Below are positions 23,612 to 32,412 of a stretch of 36,710 nucleotides of DNA, in pieces. This stretch comes from Blastococcus sp. KM273128 (GTDB taxonomy: Bacteria; Actinomycetota; Actinomycetes; Mycobacteriales; Geodermatophilaceae). The stretch lies in the NCBI RefSeq assembly GCF_021698975.1, contig NZ_SSXA01000040.1:1-36710 (forward strand), read 5' to 3'. The first letter of the stretch is position 1, and each line of letters starts with the position of its first letter. The notes under the pieces are model-generated. The model did no database searches, was not told the origin of the DNA, and saw only the letters and a list, made by a program, of their open reading frames with translations. A program made the position numbers and the translations under genes.

Positions 23612-26431
23612 TCAACCGGTCATGAGATCGGCCGCGCGCTCGCCGACCAGCACCGCGGTGGCCGCCGGGCCGCGGCTGGGCACCCGCGGCAGCACCGAGG
23701 TGTCGGCCACCCGCAGCCCCTGGACGCCCCGCACCCGGAGTTCCTGGTCCACCACGGCACCCGGATCGCTCTCCGGGCCCATGCGGGCGGTCCCGGACAG
23801 GTGCACCGCGGTGGTCAGGCGGGCGGCGATCCAGGCGTCGAGCGCTGCGTCGTTCCCCGCCGGGAGCTCGCCGGGCTCGCCCAGCCCGGCGAGCGCGCGG
23901 GTGCGCAGGAGCTCCGCCGCGAGGCGCACCCCCTCCCGCATGCGCCGCCGGTCGGCCCCGTCCACCAGGTGGCCGTACTCCACGACCGGCGCCCCGGCCG
24001 GGTCGTCGCCGGCGAGCACCAGCCGCCCCCGGCCCACCGTCCGCTGCAGCGCGACCCCGACCTCGACCACCGCGTCCCCGGGTGCGGCGCGGCCGGTCAT
24101 CACCTGGGCGAACGGCGCGAGCCAGGGCAGCACCTCGAGGTCGCCCGGCACCTCCGCCCCGGTCGAGGTCGCGTGCAGGGCGCCGGCCAGGGGCGCGCCG
24201 CCGGTCGCCGCGCCGGTACCGGCGCGGGCGCGGAACGGCAGGTAGACCAGCGGGTGGTCGGAGCACTCCGCGCCCACGCCGGGCGCGGCCACCAGCACGT
24301 CGAGGCCGGCGGCGCGCAGCCGGTCGGGCGGACCGATGCCGGAGAGCAGCAGCAGGTGCGCCGAGCCCACCGCGCCGGCGGAGAGCACCACCTCGTCGGC
24401 GCGCACGTCGCCGGCCGTCGTCGCCACCCCGACCGCGCGACCACGCTCGACGAGCACCCGCAGCACCCGGGTGCCGCCGCGGACGGTGAGCAGAGGGTTC
24501 CCGCGCCGCGGCGCCAGGTAGGCCGTGGCGGTGCTGATGCGCACGCCGTCGACGACGTTGCGCGGCAGCGGGCCGTAGCCGGGGTCCGCGCCGGCGTTCT
24601 TGTCCGGCTCGGCGGGGAGCCCCAGCTCCTCGGCGGCGGCCGCGAAGGCCCGCGCGAGGGGCGGCCCGCCGGAGGAACGGGTGACCGGCACCGGGCCGTC
24701 GGCGCCGTGCCCGGGGCGGTCGCCGTACTCCCTGTCGCTCTCCAGCCGGCACAGCGCCGGGAGCAGCCGCTCCCACGCCCAGAGGTCGTTGCCGGCGGCG
24801 GCCCACCCGGCGGCGTCGGCGGGCGTCGGGCGCACGAAGTAGCCGGCGTTGACGGCGCTGGAGCCGCCGCTCACCCGGCCCCGGGGCACCCGCACCTCGC
24901 GCCCGCCGGGGAGCAGCCCGGGCAGGTCCCAGTTGGCCGGGTGGCCGCTCACCGCGGCGCGCAGGGTGGCGGCGTCGCGGAGCTCGGCGGGCGCGGCCGC
25001 CGGGTCGGGGTGGTGCGCGCCGGCCTCCAGCAGCAGCACCCGCCGCCCGGCGTCGGCCAGCCGGGCGGCCAGCGGGCAGCCCGCCGTGCCCGCGCCGACC
25101 ACGACGACGTCCCAGTGCTCAGCCACCGGGGAGGCCGAGCACCCCGGCAGGTCGAGCCGGCGCACCTTGCCGGTGGAGGTGCGGGGCAGCTCGGCCAGCG
25201 GGTGCAGCGACTTCGGGCGCTTGGCCGGGGCCAGCCGCTCCCGGGCCCAGCCGGCCAGCTCACCGGCCGCGGCCGGGCCGACGTAGGCGGCGACCACCCG
25301 CTGCCCCCAGTCCGGGTCGGGCACGCCGAACACCGCGCTCTCGACCACCCCCGGGTGCGCGTCGAGGACGGCCTCCACCTCGGCCGGGTAGACGTTCACG
25401 CCGCCGGAGATGACCAGGTCCTCCCGCCGGCCGTCCAGCCAGACCGTGCCGTCGGCGTCCACCCGGCCCAGGTCGCCGACGGTCACCCGGTCCCCCCGCC
25501 ACGCCGCCGCCGTCTTGTCCGGGGCCCGCCAGTACTCGAAGCGCGCCCAGCGCGGCACGGCGCACCACAGCTGCCCGCGCTCGTCGGTCTCCAGCCGCCG
25601 CCCGGGCCGGGCCCGGCCGACGCTGCCGGGGTGGGCCAGCCAGTCGTCGGGCGAGCAGACGGTGAACTGCGCCTCGGTGGAGCCGTAGAACTCCCACACG
25701 CTGCCGGCGGGCAGCGCCGCCAGGACGGCGCGCTTCAGCGGCTCCGGGCAGGGCGCCCCGGCGTGCACCAGCCGGCGGAACGAAGACCAGTCGACGTCGT
25801 CGCGCGCGAGCAGCCGCTGCAGGTGGGTGGGCACGCAGAACGCCGTCGTCGGCCGCAGCTCGGAGAGCACCCGCGCCGCCCGGGCGGCGTCGAAGGGCCC
25901 GGGCAGGAGCACCTCGCCCCCGGCGAGCAGCGTGTGGACGGCGAACCGCAGCGGCGCGCTGTGGTGCAGCGGGGAGAGGACGACGTGCCGGTCGCGCGGG
26001 CCGAACTCCCACAGGTCGATCTCCTCGCCGGCCAGGGAGCGCGCGTCGTCCCCGGTCAGGACGCCGGACCACACGCCCTTGCGGCGGCCCGTCGTGCCGG
26101 AGGTGTAGTGCATCGGCCGGGCCAGCGGCACCGGGGCGAGCGGCGCCTCGGCCTCGCCCAGCAGCCGCGCAGGCTCGGCGCCGACGTCCAGCGCCGGATC
26201 GGCGTCCTGCGCCAGCGCCGCCCGCTCCGCTGCCGGCAGCGCCGGGTCGAGCACCACGGGCACGATTCCGGTGCGCAGGGCCCCCAGGACGACGGCGAGC
26301 AGCTCGGGCGAGGCCGCCGCCGAGACCAGCAGGCGGTCCCCCTCCCGCACCCCGGCCGCGGCCAGCCCGGCGGCGGCGCGGCGCTGGTCCCGCTCGCTGC
26401 CGGCCGCCGTGACGACGGGGACGCCGGTCAC
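23612..26431 (-). CDS. Acyl-CoA synthetase / GMC (MftG-like) oxidoreductase fusion
   Basis: One uninterrupted 939-codon frame encodes two enzymes. Residues 1 to about 430 are an AMP-forming acyl-CoA synthetase: MHYTSGTTGRRKG near 108, WEFYGSTEAQF, GDLGRVDADGTVWLDGRRED, and the catalytic Lys in RTSTGKVRRLDL near 420. After about 10 linker residues a GMC flavoprotein begins at about 436: FAD motif VVVVGAGTAGCPLAARL, GGSSAVNAGYF, and HLSGTARMGPESDP near the end. The VNAGYF, SDHP and PSRGPAATA features resemble the mycofactocin-linked oxidoreductase MftG as I remember it. No mft genes are nearby. An internal GTG at 25126 could start a separate GMC protein but lacks a Shine-Dalgarno. The GTG start overlaps the MBL gene stop (GTGA). 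Confidence 0.82.
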   Translation of the reverse strand: MTGVPVVTAAGSERDQRRAAAGLAAAGVREGDRLLVSAAASPELLAVVLGALRTGIVPVVLDPALPAAERAALAQDADPALDVGAEPARLLGEAEAPLAPVPLARPMHYTSGTTGRRKGVWSGVLTGDDARSLAGEEIDLWEFGPRDRHVVLSPLHHSAPLRFAVHTLLAGGEVLLPGPFDAARAARVLSELRPTTAFCVPTHLQRLLARDDVDWSSFRRLVHAGAPCPEPLKRAVLAALPAGSVWEFYGSTEAQFTVCSPDDWLAHPGSVGRARPGRRLETDERGQLWCAVPRWARFEYWRAPDKTAAAWRGDRVTVGDLGRVDADGTVWLDGRREDLVISGGVNVYPAEVEAVLDAHPGVVESAVFGVPDPDWGQRVVAAYVGPAAAGELAGWARERLAPAKRPKSLHPLAELPRTSTGKVRRLDLPGCSASPVAEHWDVVVVGAGTAGCPLAARLADAGRRVLLLEAGAHHPDPAAAPAELRDAATLRAAVSGHPANWDLPGLLPGGREVRVPRGRVSGGSSAVNAGYFVRPTPADAAGWAAAGNDLWAWERLLPALCRLESDREYGDRPGHGADGPVPVTRSSGGPPLARAFAAAAEELGLPAEPDKNAGADPGYGPLPRNVVDGVRISTATAYLAPRRGNPLLTVRGGTRVLRVLVERGRAVGVATTAGDVRADEVVLSAGAVGSAHLLLLSGIGPPDRLRAAGLDVLVAAPGVGAECSDHPLVYLPFRARAGTGAATGGAPLAGALHATSTGAEVPGDLEVLPWLAPFAQVMTGRAAPGDAVVEVGVALQRTVGRGRLVLAGDDPAGAPVVEYGHLVDGADRRRMREGVRLAAELLRTRALAGLGEPGELPAGNDAALDAWIAARLTTAVHLSGTARMGPESDPGAVVDQELRVRGVQGLRVADTSVLPRVPSRGPAATAVLVGERAADLMTG

Positions 26432-27297
26432 GCCGGCCGCACCCCGTCGTCGCCGGTGAGCTGCACCCGGCCGTCGGCGGCGAGCTTGTCCAGCGTGGCG
26501 CGGGTCGACTGGGCGGCGGCCGGCCACACCTCGCGCGGCACGTCGACGTAGACCGTGGCCACCAGCTCGTCGACGCTCGCGGCGCCGGCGGACAGGGCGT
26601 CGAGCAGCTGCTGCTCGCGGTGCGCCCGGTGCGCCAGGTAGTACTCGAGCACCGCGCCCGGGTCGGTGGTCAGCTCCGGGCCGTGGCCGCAGTAGAGGGC
26701 GCTCGGGCCCAGGTCGTGCACCCGCCGCAGCGACTCGAGGTAGGCGACGACGTCGCCCTCGGGGTGGGTGACCACCGACGTGCCGCGCCCCAGCACGTGG
26801 TCGCCGACCAGCACCGCGCCCGACTCCAGGCGGAACGCCAGGTGGTCGGCGGTGTGCCCGGGGGTGCCGACGACGTCGATCGCCGTCCCTGCCAGCGCGA
26901 GCCGCTCCCCCGGCGCCAGCACCCGGCCCGCAGGACCCGCGACGTCCCCGGAGGCGGCGGCGACGGGTGCGCCGAGCCGCGCCCCCCAGGGCAGCGCCGC
27001 CTCGGCGTGGTCGCCGTGGTGGTGGGTCACCAGGACCGCGACGCAGCGCGCCGACCGGGCGGCCAGCACCGCCTCCACGGCCGCGAGGTGGGCGGGGTCG
27101 TCGGGCCCGGGGTCGACCAGCACCGCCTGCCCGCTCCCCGGTGCGCCCACCACGTAGGTGTTCGTGCCGTCCAGGGTCATCGGCGAGGGGTTGGGCGCCA
27201 GGACCCGGGTGACCAGGGGCTCCAGCTCGGCGGTGCGCGGCAGGGTGCCGGGCGCGGGGAGCCCCCACGAAGCACGGGGATCGGTCGGGACGTCCAC
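26428..27297 (-). CDS. Metallo-beta-lactamase-fold hydrolase (LACTB2-like)
   Basis: A 289-residue protein. The zinc-binding motif THHHGDHAEA (about residue 90), VVGTPGHTADHLAF and LVGDHVLG complete the MBL fold, and a C-terminal winged-helix-like tail (REVWPAAAQSTRATLDKLAADGRVQL) matches LACTB2/glyoxalase II-like proteins. The substrate is probably a thioester or nucleic acid; context with the acyl-CoA synthetase suggests thioester hydrolysis (inference). The GTG at 27297 is 7 bases after TAGCGT (minus strand), so leaderless; the GTG at 27306 overlaps that hexamer and is less likely. It is the first gene of an operon with the fusion enzyme. Confidence 0.88.
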   Translation of the reverse strand: MDVPTDPRASWGLPAPGTLPRTAELEPLVTRVLAPNPSPMTLDGTNTYVVGAPGSGQAVLVDPGPDDPAHLAAVEAVLAARSARCVAVLVTHHHGDHAEAALPWGARLGAPVAAASGDVAGPAGRVLAPGERLALAGTAIDVVGTPGHTADHLAFRLESGAVLVGDHVLGRGTSVVTHPEGDVVAYLESLRRVHDLGPSALYCGHGPELTTDPGAVLEYYLAHRAHREQQLLDALSAGAASVDELVATVYVDVPREVWPAAAQSTRATLDKLAADGRVQLTGDDGVRPA

Positions 27298-27304
27298 GTC
27301 GGGC

Positions 27305-27310
27305 ACGCTA
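27305..27310 (-). promoter_or_regulatory. -10 hexamer TAGCGT for the MBL/fusion-enzyme operon
   Basis: The minus-strand hexamer TAGCGT ends 7 bases before the GTG at 27297. It is divergent from the hexamer at 27344-27349. Confidence 0.45.
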
Positions 27311-27343
27311 GCCGCGAGGCCCCCGGGACGCGCGACCGGCCGC

Positions 27344-27349
27344 TACCCT
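27344..27349 (+). promoter_or_regulatory. -10 hexamer TACCCT, leaderless start for a lipoprotein
   Basis: TACCCT ends 6 bases before the GTG at 27356. No Shine-Dalgarno is present. Confidence 0.5.
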
Positions 27350-27355
27350 CCGGCT

Positions 27356-27904
27356 GTGCGCCGTTCCCTCATCCGGTCCGCGCTGCTCCCCGCCGCGACC
27401 GCCCTCGCCCTGCTCGCCGGCTGCGGCGGCTCGGACGACGACGGCACCACCGCGGCCGAGGACACCACCGCGGCCGCGGAGACCACCGCCACCGACGAGA
27501 CCACCGCTCCCGGGGAGGCGACCGCGTCGGAGAGCCCGGCCGCCGCCGGGAGCCGGTTCTGCACGGAGGCAGCCGGCATCCAGGAGCGGCTCTCCGGCAG
27601 CGCCCTGACCGGGGACCCCGCCGACCTGCCCCAGCTCTTCCGGGACGCGGCGCAGGAGATCCGCGCGATCGAGCCCCCCGAGGAGCTCGCCGCGAACTGG
27701 GCGGCGCTGGCCGACGGCGCCGAGCAGATCGCCGGCACCCTGCAGGACATCGACGTCACCGCCCCGGACGCCCTGGCCACCCTGCAGGAGCGGCTCGCCC
27801 CGCTGGAGCAGGAGCTGGGCCAGGCCTCCGACGACGTCGAGCGGTACCTGGTCGAGGAGTGCGGCCTGGCGCTGCCCACCGAGGAGGGCGCGCCGGCCAC
27901 CTGA
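27356..27904 (+). CDS. Putative lipoprotein, Thr/Ala-rich linker and helical domain
   Basis: A 182-residue protein. A lipoprotein signal ends at ALALLAGC, followed by a low-complexity Asp/Thr/Ala/Glu linker to about residue 60 and a helical domain (SRFCTEAAGIQERLSG ... QASDDVERYLVEECGL) with two cysteines that may bond. No known function. The GTG at 27356 starts the signal peptide and follows a -10-like hexamer; longer upstream versions make no sense as protein. It converges on the M23 peptidase gene with an 8-bp gap. Confidence 0.78.
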   Translation: MRRSLIRSALLPAATALALLAGCGGSDDDGTTAAEDTTAAAETTATDETTAPGEATASESPAAAGSRFCTEAAGIQERLSGSALTGDPADLPQLFRDAAQEIRAIEPPEELAANWAALADGAEQIAGTLQDIDVTAPDALATLQERLAPLEQELGQASDDVERYLVEECGLALPTEEGAPAT

Positions 27905-27912
27905 GGCCGCGC

Positions 27913-29274
27913 TCAGCCGCCGCAGCCGCCGACGAACACCCCGCGCGCGTTGAGCCACGGCACCGGGTCCACGTGCCCGCCGTACATCCGCCCGCTGGGG
28001 TGGACCTCGAAGTGCAGGTGCGGGCCGGTGGACTGACCGCGGTTGCCCACCTCGGCGATCTTCTCCCCCGCGGACACCCGCTGCCCGGCGGCGACGAAGT
28101 ACCGGTGGACGTGGCCGTACACGGTGACCGCGCCGTCGTCGCCCTCGATGTAGACGGCGTAGCCGAAGCCGGTGGCGGTGCCGGCGCGCCGGACCACCCC
28201 GCTGGTGACCGCGTAGACGTCGGTGCCGATCGGGGCCGCGATGTCCACGCCCCCGTGCAGGGCGCCCCAGCGCCAGCCGTAGCAGCTCGACACCCGGCCC
28301 GAGGTCGGCTTGATGTAGCCGCCCCCGCTGACCGCGCCGCCACCACCGCCGCCACCGCCGCCCGCGTTGGCGCGGTTGCGGGCGGCCTCCGCCTCCGCCT
28401 CGGCCTGGCGGGCGGCGCGCTCGGCAGCCTCGCGGGCCGCCGCCTCCTCGGCTGCCTTCTGCGCGACCCACTGGTCGTGGGCGTTCCGGGCGCCCTGCAG
28501 CTCGAGGAGGTGGATCTGGGCCGCCTGCAGCTGCTGCTCGTACTGCGCCTTCTGCCTCTCGATCTCGGCGTAGGCGGCCTGCTGGGTGGCGAGCTGGGCG
28601 TCGGCCTGGGCCTTGGCCGCCTCGGCGGTCTCCTCCGCGGTCGCGCGCTCGTCGCGGGTCGCCCGGGCACTGGACTCGGCGTTGGCCTGGCGGACCCGGG
28701 CCACCTCGAACTGGCCCAGGACGTCGAGCTGGGTGGCCGCGACGTAGTCGAGCATCGCGGCGCGCTGGATCAGCTCGCCGGGCCCCTCGGCGTCGAGGAG
28801 GGCCGCGGAGCTGGTCAGGCTCCCACCGTTCATGTAGCTGTCCCGGGAGAACTCGGCGATCCGCAGCGCCGCCGCCGCGACCGCCTCGTCGGCCACGCGC
28901 AGCTCCTCCGCCGCCCGGTCCGCGGCCTCCTGGGCCAGCTGCAGCTCCTCGACCGCCGCCTCGTAGGCGGTGCCGGCGGCCTCGGCCAGGACCCCGACGC
29001 GCTCGAGGTCCGCCTCGGCGGTGGCGACCAGGGCCCGGATGCGGCCCACCTCCGCGGCGGCGGCGTCCTGCTGGCTGCGTGCGGCGCCGAGCTGGTCGTC
29101 GGTGGGGTTGGGCGGGGGCGGCGGGACGGCGACCGCCGGTGCCGCGGTGAGCACGAGCGCAGCCCCCGCGACCACCCCGACCAGGGCGGTGCGCAACCTG
29201 CGGGGTGAGCGGCCCTCGACCGGACGGCGACCGGCCCGTGGCGTCACCGGTCCGTGCGGACGGCGCTGGGACAT
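27913..29274 (-). CDS. Secreted M23-family peptidase with coiled coil
   Basis: A 453-residue protein. A long signal peptide (basic start, then TALVGVVAGAALVLTAAPAVA) is followed by an Ala/Glu/Gln-rich coiled coil (about residues 55-290), a glycine run, and a C-terminal LytM/M23 domain with HGGVDIAAPIGTDVYA, VTVYGHVHRYFV and TGPHLHFEVHP. The visible motifs supply the usual zinc and active-site histidines, with the HxD-type element (HGGVD) kept. It resembles RipA/EnvC-like cell-wall hydrolases and hydrolase regulators. Likely role: peptidoglycan cleavage during growth or division. The ATG at 29274 has a GGGAGC Shine-Dalgarno. Confidence 0.9.
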   Translation of the reverse strand: MSQRRPHGPVTPRAGRRPVEGRSPRRLRTALVGVVAGAALVLTAAPAVAVPPPPPNPTDDQLGAARSQQDAAAAEVGRIRALVATAEADLERVGVLAEAAGTAYEAAVEELQLAQEAADRAAEELRVADEAVAAAALRIAEFSRDSYMNGGSLTSSAALLDAEGPGELIQRAAMLDYVAATQLDVLGQFEVARVRQANAESSARATRDERATAEETAEAAKAQADAQLATQQAAYAEIERQKAQYEQQLQAAQIHLLELQGARNAHDQWVAQKAAEEAAAREAAERAARQAEAEAEAARNRANAGGGGGGGGGAVSGGGYIKPTSGRVSSCYGWRWGALHGGVDIAAPIGTDVYAVTSGVVRRAGTATGFGYAVYIEGDDGAVTVYGHVHRYFVAAGQRVSAGEKIAEVGNRGQSTGPHLHFEVHPSGRMYGGHVDPVPWLNARGVFVGGCGG

Positions 29275-29436
29275 GAGCTCGCTCCCTGGGGAAGAGGGTG
29301 TGCGGTCTGGCCAGCGAACGGTCCCACTGTCACCGGGAGTCACAAAGGCAACACGCGGAGCCTGTGCCGGGCCGCGGCGAGAACGGTGCGTGACCGTCTC
29401 ATCGCGGTCGGTATGTCGACAGCAGCGTTCCGGAGG

Positions 29437-30231
29437 TCAGCCGCCGGGCCGCTCCAGCTCGTGCGCGAGCGCCTCCAGCTCGGCCCCGCCGGCCATCAGC
29501 CGGGTCAGCTCCTCCCGGCTGATGTCGGGTTTGGCGAACTCGCCCAGGCTGCGCCCCCGGTTGAGCACCAGGAAGCGGTCGCCGACCGGGTGGGCGTGGT
29601 GCGGGTTGTGCGTGATGAGCACGACGCCGACCCCGCGGTCGCGGGCCTGCGCCACGTAGCGGAGGACGACGCCGGCCTGCTTGACGCCCAGCGCCGAGGT
29701 CGGCTCGTCGAGGATGAGCACCCGCGCGCCGAAGTGCACCGCCCGCGCGATGGCCACCGACTGCCGCTCGCCGCCGGAGAGGGTGCCCACCGGCTGGTCG
29801 GGGTCGCGGATGTCGATCCCCATCGCCGCGAGCTCCCGACGGGTGGTCTCCTTGGCGCGGGCGGCGTCGAAGCGACGGAAGGGTCCCCAGCCGCGGGTGG
29901 GCTCGGCGCCGAGGAAGAAGTTCCGCCAGATCGACATCAGCGGGATCATCGCCAGGTCCTGGTAGACCGTCGCGATGCCGGCGTCGAGCGCGTCGCGGGG
30001 CGAGCCGAAGGCCACGGGCGCCCCGTCGAGCAGCACCGTGCCGCGGTCGGCCGGGTGCACGCCCGCCAGCACCTTGATCAGCGTGGACTTCCCGGCGCCG
30101 TTGTCACCCAGGACGCAGGTGACCTCCCCGGCGCGCACGGTCGCGTCGATGCCGTCGAGCGCGATCACCGAGCCGTGGTCCTTGCCGACGCCGCGCAGCT
30201 CGAGCAGCGGCGCGGAGGGTGCGGGCGTCAC
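29437..30231 (-). CDS. Sugar-type ABC importer, ATPase subunit
   Basis: A 264-residue single ABC cassette: Walker [12 protein letters not shown]-loop [12 protein letters not shown], signature LSGGERQ, Walker [12 protein letters not shown] and H-loop [12 protein letters not shown]. The single domain and the NPHHA segment resemble FrcA-type ATPases of carbohydrate uptake (CUT2-like) importers rather than tandem RbsA. The GTG start overlaps the permease stop (GTGA), fixing the start within a longer open frame. Last gene of the binding protein-permease-ATPase operon. The substrate is probably a monosaccharide or polyol; it is not assignable from sequence alone. Confidence 0.92.
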   Translation of the reverse strand: MTPAPSAPLLELRGVGKDHGSVIALDGIDATVRAGEVTCVLGDNGAGKSTLIKVLAGVHPADRGTVLLDGAPVAFGSPRDALDAGIATVYQDLAMIPLMSIWRNFFLGAEPTRGWGPFRRFDAARAKETTRRELAAMGIDIRDPDQPVGTLSGGERQSVAIARAVHFGARVLILDEPTSALGVKQAGVVLRYVAQARDRGVGVVLITHNPHHAHPVGDRFLVLNRGRSLGEFAKPDISREELTRLMAGGAELEALAHELERPGG

Positions 30232-31286
30232 CGGCGGGCCGCCTCGGCGTAGCGGCGGACCAGCCGGTTGGCGAGGACCGCGAGCAGCAGCATCGCCCCG
30301 AGGAAGAAGTAGAACCAGTCGGCGTCCCAGCGCAGGTAGGGGATGCCCAGCAGGGTCATGCCGAAGATCAGCGCCCCCAGGGCGGCCCCGACCGCCGAGC
30401 CGAACCCGCCGGTGAGCAGGCACCCGCCGATCACCGCGGCGACGATGTATATGAGCTCCTGGCCGATGCCGGTGTTCGCCTGCACCGAGGTCAGGCGCAC
30501 CGCCAGCGTCGTCCCGACGAACCACGCCGCGGCCGCCGTCGTCATGAACAGCGCGATCGTGGTGCGCCGGGCGGGCACGCCGACGTTGCGCGCGGCGACC
30601 TCGTCCCCGCCGGTGGCGAACACCCAGTTGCCGAAGCGGGTGCGCAGCAGCACCCAGCTGGCCAGCGCGGTGAACAGCAGCCACCACAGGACCGCCACCC
30701 GCACCTCGGCGCCGAGGACCTGCACCCGCGAGGCGAAGACCCACTCGGCGGCGGCGTAGCCCGGCGCGTCGTCGATCCCGCCGACGGTGACCGTGCCGGT
30801 GAACAGCTTGGTCAGGCCGAGGTTCAGCCCCTGGAGCATCAGGAAGGTGCCCAGCGTGATGATGAAGCTCGGCAGCCGGGTGCGGGTGACCAGCCACCCG
30901 TTGGCGAAGCCGATCGCCAGGGCGAGCACCAGCGCGGCCCCGATGGCCACCCAGACGTTCTGGCCCAGCTCGGTGGCCACGATGCCCACGGTGAGCGCCG
31001 TCGTCCCCGTCATCACGCCGGCGGAGAGGTCGAAGTGCCCGCCGATCATCAGCAGCGCGACCGCCACCGCCATGATGCCGAGCGTCGACGCCGGGTCCAG
31101 CCAGTTCGCGATGCCCCGCGGCGAGCGGAAGACCTCGGACTGGACGGCGAAGAAGGTGAAGACCGCCACCGCGCCCACCAGCGCGCCGAGCTCGGGCTTG
31201 ACCAGCAGCCGGCGCAGCGGGCCGGGGGCGCTCAGCCGCTCGTCGACCCGCTCCCCGGCCGGGGCGGGCTCCGTCCGGGTGCTCAG
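30228..31286 (-). CDS. Sugar-type ABC importer, permease subunit (probable CTG start)
   Basis: A 352-residue permease of the BPD_transp_2 (RbsC/FrcC-like) family with about ten transmembrane helices. It includes [21 protein letters not shown] and [23 protein letters not shown], typical of ribose/fructose importers. No ATG, GTG or TTG lies near the expected N-terminus. A CTG at 31284-31286 overlaps the binding-protein stop codon (CTGA) and has a GGAGGG Shine-Dalgarno 6 bases upstream. The resulting N-terminus (residue 1 then [10 protein letters not shown]) looks natural. I therefore call CTG, with the caveat that it is a rare start codon. Confidence 0.85.
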   Translation of the reverse strand: MSTRTEPAPAGERVDERLSAPGPLRRLLVKPELGALVGAVAVFTFFAVQSEVFRSPRGIANWLDPASTLGIMAVAVALLMIGGHFDLSAGVMTGTTALTVGIVATELGQNVWVAIGAALVLALAIGFANGWLVTRTRLPSFIITLGTFLMLQGLNLGLTKLFTGTVTVGGIDDAPGYAAAEWVFASRVQVLGAEVRVAVLWWLLFTALASWVLLRTRFGNWVFATGGDEVAARNVGVPARRTTIALFMTTAAAAWFVGTTLAVRLTSVQANTGIGQELIYIVAAVIGGCLLTGGFGSAVGAALGALIFGMTLLGIPYLRWDADWFYFFLGAMLLLAVLANRLVRRYAEAARR

Positions 31287-32275
31287 CGGGTGCCCTCCGC
31301 GGCCAGGTCGGCGATCTCGTCGACGTTCTCGGCGTCGACGAAGCCGGGGCCGGTCAGCACCGGCTGCCCGCCGCCGACGGTGTTCAGGTTCTCCGCGTAG
31401 AGCTTGACCATCACCACCGGCAGGTAGCCCTGCTCGTACTGCTGCTGGTCGACGGCGAAGGCGATGTCGCCGTCCTGGATCCCGCTGATGACGTCCGCGT
31501 CGAGGTCGAAGGTGGCCACCCGGGCGTCCGAGCCGGCGTCCGCGGCGGCCTCGACCGCCACCGGGGCGAGCGCGGAGTTCAGGGTGAGCACGGCGTCGAT
31601 GGCCGGGTCGCTCTGCAGCTGGGAGGCGATCGTCGACTGCGCGCCGGGGAGGTCGTTGATGTCCACCTGGACGCGGGAGAAGGCCTCCGGTGCGCCGCCC
31701 GCCTCCGTGAAGCCCTGCTCGGCGCCCGAGCAGCGCTGGTCCAGGCCGATGTTGCCGGCCTCGTGGACGACGCACAGCACGCTGGTCGCGCCCTCCTCGG
31801 CCAGCCGCCGGCCCGCCCCCTGGCCCGCGACCACCTCGTCCTGGCCGACGTGCCCGATCGCGCCGAACTCCGCCGAGCGGTCGCCACCGGAGTTGACGGT
31901 GACGACCGGGATGCCGGCGCCCGTCGCCGCCTCGATCGAGTCCTGCAGGGCGTCGGGGTTGGCCATCGAGACGACGATGCCGTCCACTCCCTGGTTGACC
32001 GCGGCGTCGATGAGCTGCGCCTGGCGCTGGGGATCGCCGTCGCTCTGGTAGTCGACGTCGATGCCGAGGTCCTCGCCGGCCGCCTCGGCGCCGTTCTGCA
32101 CGACGTCCCAGAAGGCGTCGCCGGCCGAGCCGTGCGTGACCACCGCGACGGCGAGGTCGCCGCCCCCGCCGCCCGAGGCTTCACCCCCGCCGCCACCGCC
32201 GCCGTCCGTGGTGCACGCGGAGAGGAGCAGGGGCGCGGCCGCGGCGAGTGCCAGCAGTCGCTTCGGTGCGGCCAT
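31283..32275 (-). CDS. Sugar-type ABC importer, substrate-binding lipoprotein
   Basis: A 330-residue periplasmic-binding-protein type 1 (Peripla_BP_4-like) lipoprotein. The lipobox is LLLSAC, followed by a Gly-rich linker and then [35 protein letters not shown] and a hinge-type [12 protein letters not shown]. It captures the substrate outside the membrane and delivers it to the permease. An AGGAGG Shine-Dalgarno supports the ATG. It is the first gene of the importer operon. The family binds sugars, inositol or autoinducer-2-like ligands; the specific ligand is unknown. Confidence 0.92.
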   Translation of the reverse strand: MAAPKRLLALAAAAPLLLSACTTDGGGGGGGEASGGGGGDLAVAVVTHGSAGDAFWDVVQNGAEAAGEDLGIDVDYQSDGDPQRQAQLIDAAVNQGVDGIVVSMANPDALQDSIEAATGAGIPVVTVNSGGDRSAEFGAIGHVGQDEVVAGQGAGRRLAEEGATSVLCVVHEAGNIGLDQRCSGAEQGFTEAGGAPEAFSRVQVDINDLPGAQSTIASQLQSDPAIDAVLTLNSALAPVAVEAAADAGSDARVATFDLDADVISGIQDGDIAFAVDQQQYEQGYLPVVMVKLYAENLNTVGGGQPVLTGPGFVDAENVDEIADLAAEGTR

Positions 32276-32400
32276 CGGGGGTTCCTCCTGTGCTCGCGGG
32301 CGCGGGCCCGCGCATCCGTCCGCCCAGGATCATGCCCCGCCGGTCCGACGGCGCCGTCGCGGAGGCTCCCGGCGGGGCGCTCCGCGCCGTCCGGGCGGCC

Positions 32401-32406
32401 TAGTCT
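32401..32406 (+). promoter_or_regulatory. -10 hexamer TAGTCT, leaderless start for valine dehydrogenase
   Basis: TAGTCT ends 6 bases before the GTG at 32413, with no Shine-Dalgarno. Confidence 0.5.
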
Positions 32407-32412
32407 TCCGTC

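Noticed and set aside
25110..25140. Sequencing frameshift or lost stop codon at the synthetase/GMC junction
   Set aside because: Both domains are in the same frame with a plausible short linker, so no frameshift is needed; a lost stop cannot be excluded and is noted in the finding.
23477..26551. Very long plus-strand open frame (about 1000 codons) opposite the synthetase/GMC fusion gene
   Set aside because: Composition is dominated by Arg/Gly/Pro/Ala/His with no domains. It is the expected shadow of a high-GC gene on the other strand, whose protein has clear motifs.
26620..29208. Long plus-strand open frame across the MBL, lipoprotein and M23 genes
   Set aside because: It spans several real genes on both strands and shows no protein family signature; a GC-skew artefact.
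29275..29436. Possible c-di-AMP (ydaO-type) riboswitch upstream of the M23 peptidase
   Set aside because: Cell-wall hydrolase genes in actinobacteria often have one, but I could not find its conserved core blocks here.
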